DNA of 64,000 bases from Scatophagus argus. Its lineage: Eukaryota; Chordata; Actinopteri; Scatophagidae. This document shows positions 63,003-64,000 of this stretch, one piece after another; the stretch's first letter is position 1, and each line of letters begins with the position of its first letter. The position numbers and the translations under genes were made by a program. The stretch lies in contig NC_058502.1 in NCBI RefSeq assembly GCF_020382885.2, positions 12,179,950-12,243,949 on the forward strand. The letters are read 5' to 3'. Below the pieces are notes generated by a model. That model had not been told where the DNA came from. It saw nothing but the letters and a program-made list of their open reading frames with translations, and made no database searches.

Positions 63003-63878
63003 ATGTCTTTTCAGGACGATGAATCCTCGGATCTCGGACTTGCTGGCCAGTCAAAGTTGGAGAGCTTCCTGTTCAGTAAGGACGAATTAAACTCAGTTTA
63101 TCAGTCCGGCTCAGGTGGCGCACACGTGGGTCTCCTCTGTGATGTTCCGACCATGAAGAACCTGCTTTGGCATTTCTAAAATCATCCTACGTTTCTCGTA
63201 CTGTCAGCCGGTGCATTAACTCGCATAAAATGCAGAAATTGTAACACATGGTTCTGGTTTTGTCTCCCAGGCTGCGAGCTGTCGTCCAAAGTACCTTTCT
63301 ACACTTTCCAAGGAGACGAAGAGGAGGACCTGGAGCACTTCCTTGAACTCAGAACAGTATGTACAATTGCAGCAGAGTTTGTATAATGGAATTTAAGCCT
63401 TCGCACCACCACTTAAATGCAGGGCTTACAGAAAAGTGTCTATTCAGTATCCACAGCCATTAACCCATAATTTTGTTGGAATATTTTTTTATGTGCTGAC
63501 GATTCAAATCCACCAGTCAGATCTCGCTTTGGTGGGGCTGCCAACAGTGTGGATAACTGAACGTTTTGTGATTACTGCAGGTTTGTCTTGGAGATGGTGC
63601 CAAGGAGGAGAATAATGTGGTGGAGGTAACAGCCATGAACCATCAAGGAAAGACTATTTCAGTTCCCATCGCCAACCTCCACATCAGCTGTCTGCCCATG
63701 GTACAGTGATTTCTCTCCACGTGCAGGTTAATGGGTGCCACACGTGGTCCAGATGTCTCTTAGTGTTTACCTTTTTTTCCTCAGGTGAGTTTGGGAGAGT
63801 TTGAGCTGAAAGCCCCAGTGACCATCCGGCTGAAGGCTGGGACAGGACCAGTTACCGTCAGCGGGTTGCACCTCATAG
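63003..63878 (+). CDS. npm3: nucleoplasmin-3 (3' end outside window)
   Basis: Npm3 is a nucleolar histone-chaperone-family protein linked to ribosome biogenesis and chromatin. Four exons are visible: 63003-63075, 63271-63356, 63581-63700, 63785-63878. They keep frame and encode about 124 residues. The nucleoplasmin core beta-barrel is clear: [12 protein letters not shown], then an acidic loop [43 protein letters not shown], and [18 protein letters not shown]. Spacing matches human NPM3 (CELSGHTRSFTF, NVVEVVARNH, PVTFRLKSGSGPV). The C-terminal acidic tail lies past the right edge. The ATG context (AACAAGATGT) is good, with G at -1 and A at -3. It follows oga in the same direction, as in human. 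Confidence 0.93.
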
Positions 63879-64000
63879 GTAACACTTCAGTTCTTCACTT
63901 CACAAAACCTTTTTAACTTTCTGCCCGTGCAAATTAAAATCGCGTCAAAATATCTAACAGTCTAAGTGAATACATCAGTGATGTTCTTCAAGATATGTAG

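Noticed and set aside
1-64000. CRISPR arrays, operons, rRNA or tRNA genes
   Set aside because: I saw no regularly spaced repeats with unique spacers, no prokaryotic gene packing, and no rRNA or tRNA sequence by eye; a covariance-model scan would be needed to exclude small RNAs fully.

Overview
The window is teleost fish genomic DNA. It has vertebrate-style genes with short GT-AG exons, long AT-rich introns, Tc1/mariner fossils, many CA/TG microsatellites, and proteins that read as orthologues of human genes. I found no bacterial, plasmid, CRISPR or viral structure.

Layout, left to right. (1) 755-10454, minus strand: a prominin-family pentaspan membrane protein, closest by eye to prominin-2. 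It has 19 exons; the 3' end lies off the left edge. Two short Tc1-like transposon relics with the same internal deletion sit in its introns. (2) About 11.3-12.6 kb, minus strand: weak evidence for a small unidentified gene. (3) 16666-30388, minus strand: ldb1, the LIM-domain-binding cofactor. It has 11 coding exons and 408 predicted residues, with the long-isoform start codon in a distant exon at 30.4 kb and a candidate second promoter/5' exon at 23.9-24.06 kb. Its likely 3' UTR runs down to 15.6 or 13.7 kb. (4) 30.4-37.8 kb: the ldb1-pprc1 divergent interval, rich in simple sequence, with a possible ldb1 non-coding 5' exon near 33.3 kb. (5) 37841-47526, plus strand: pprc1, the PGC-1-related coactivator (14 exons, 1354 residues). 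(6) 49623-60039, plus strand: oga (mgea5), the nucleocytoplasmic O-GlcNAc hydrolase (18 exons, 920 residues). (7) 63003-63878, plus strand: the 5' part of npm3 (nucleoplasmin-3), cut by the right edge.

The divergent ldb1/pprc1 pair and the tandem oga-npm3 pair match human 10q24.32. In human other genes lie between and around these pairs. Here oga directly follows pprc1, and the prominin gene lies downstream of ldb1. These genes are not an operon. They are a conserved neighbourhood of regulators: a chromatin-looping cofactor, a transcriptional coactivator of nuclear-encoded respiratory genes, a nutrient-sensing glycosidase and a nucleolar histone chaperone.

Exon junctions were set by hand from splice consensus and frame. 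The four main gene models keep frame through every junction. No undescribed biological system was found. The most useful second-look items are two candidate GC-AG introns, the alternative ldb1 5' ends, an oga intron positioned to give a short isoform if retained, the internally deleted Tc1 family, and the unidentified minus-strand exons.
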